This document shows, in pieces, positions 63,952-64,000 of a DNA stretch of 64,000 nucleotides. Each line of letters begins with the position of its first letter. The stretch's first letter is position 1. A model generated the notes under the pieces. That model did no database searches. It was not told the DNA's origin and was given only the letters and a program-made list of their open reading frames with translations. The DNA comes from Hydractinia symbiolongicarpus (Eukaryota > Cnidaria > Hydrozoa > Anthoathecata > Hydractiniidae), in the NCBI RefSeq assembly GCF_029227915.1, contig NC_079883.1, positions 124,001-188,000 of the forward strand, given 5' to 3'. The translations under genes were made by a program, and so were the position numbers.

Positions 63952-64000
63952 TTTTCGTTTGCCGGCGATTAAACTTCTTTTATTCAGCGTCTCATCAAAA

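Larger units (their letters stand above)
63784..63986 (+). repeat. Representative satellite monomer (internal architecture)
   Basis: One complete 203-bp unit starting at gcgtctcatc. Landmarks by monomer base: 10-29, perfect inverted repeat caaaaatg / catttttg around AAAA; 118-123, the palindrome GTATAC; 118-122 with 131-135, gtata / tatac around an 8-base loop; four GGG runs at 136-138, 147-149, 156-158 and 166-168; and a GCCGGC palindrome near 178-183. This copy has the gaattacgggaattc form of the third block. None of these landmarks has a demonstrated function here. Confidence 0.9.
1941..64000 (+). repeat. 203-bp satellite array, main block (about 306 monomers)
   Basis: Continuous head-to-tail monomers in one orientation. 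The first start after the insertion is 1948 and the last in the window is 63987. The distance, 62039 bp, equals 306 x 203 minus 79. By hand I can account for the 79: three larger deletions (28, 14 and a net 30 bp) plus single-base indels summing to -7. The majority monomer has 76 G+C in 203. It is bipartite: a region from about base 131 to 190 is about 53% G+C and carries most CpGs, and the remainder is about 31% G+C. No gene interrupts the block. 203 is not divisible by 3, so open frames end within one or two monomers. Confidence 0.98.
62301..64000 (+). repeat. Rearranged end of the window's array (1797-bp offset copy)
   Basis: 62.78-64.0 kb repeats 60.99-62.20 kb at an offset of 1797 bp (9 x 203 - 30), for example catgtgttttag at 61015/62812. 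The 30-bp shortfall is the rearranged junction at 62751-62771. The array continues beyond the window. Confidence 0.82.

Noticed and set aside
63784-63986. CENP-B box in the ttttcgtttgccggcg part of the monomer
   Set aside because: Only the TTCG half matches the essential core; the A and CGGG positions do not. The similarity is no better than chance.
63784-63986. tRNA or SINE origin of the monomer (A/B box)
   Set aside because: No convincing GGTTCGANTCC-type B box or cloverleaf is visible, and the array has no SINE-like tail.
1-64000. CRISPR array
   Set aside because: The units are contiguous similar monomers of 203 bp, with no short repeats separated by unique spacers and no cas genes.
1941-64000. 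Definite centromere call
   Set aside because: Length, HOR structure and single orientation fit a centromeric satellite, but the same pattern occurs in pericentromeric and subtelomeric arrays. There is no sequence-only proof.

Overview
The window is almost entirely one tandem satellite DNA family from a eukaryotic genome, interrupted once by a retrotransposon. The monomer is 203 bp, about 37% G+C, and I count roughly 310 head-to-tail copies in a single orientation. The retrotransposon is a 5'-truncated non-LTR (LINE) element on the minus strand at about 845-1940. Its surviving reading frame looks like the C-terminal end of a CR1/L2/Jockey/I-type reverse transcriptase polyprotein. Together with the lack of any dense gene content, this points to a metazoan, probably an invertebrate, and a heterochromatic (possibly centromeric or pericentromeric) locus. 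The species cannot be read from the sequence.

Layout. 1-844: satellite. 840-872: (TTA)11, the retroelement's 3' tail. 873-1395: its 3' UTR with an internal duplication. 1396-1940: its truncated ORF. 1941 onward: satellite in exactly the register it had before the insertion (insertion plus target duplication adds 1101 bp). The satellite is organised as a patchwork of higher-order repeats (HORs), meaning blocks of several distinguishable monomers copied together. The main ones are a 17-monomer unit at 3.2-9.9 kb, a 5-mer offset at 11-12.5 kb, an 8-mer pair at 19.2-22.4 kb, nested 5/7/9-mers at 25.7-33 kb, 10- and 15-mer offsets at 33-41.7 kb, a 609-bp trimer repeated at 46.8-48.6 kb, and a 21-mer (4263 bp) pair at 53.7-62.3 kb. 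Monomers carrying a 'cagacaggg' variant occur throughout about 4.5-44.9 kb and disappear afterwards, so the array has two compositional domains meeting near 45 kb.

There is no credible host gene, tRNA, rRNA, CRISPR array or operon. The small plus-strand open frames are satellite sequence: 203 is not a multiple of 3, so a frame cannot persist from monomer to monomer. The signals worth a second look are structural. Each common monomer has four GGG runs that could form a G-quadruplex, an 8-bp perfect inverted repeat with an AAAA loop, and an excess of CpG. The retroelement has paralogous empty sites inside the same array. Three unusual indels mark recombination or repair events. I did not find a new multi-gene biological system here.
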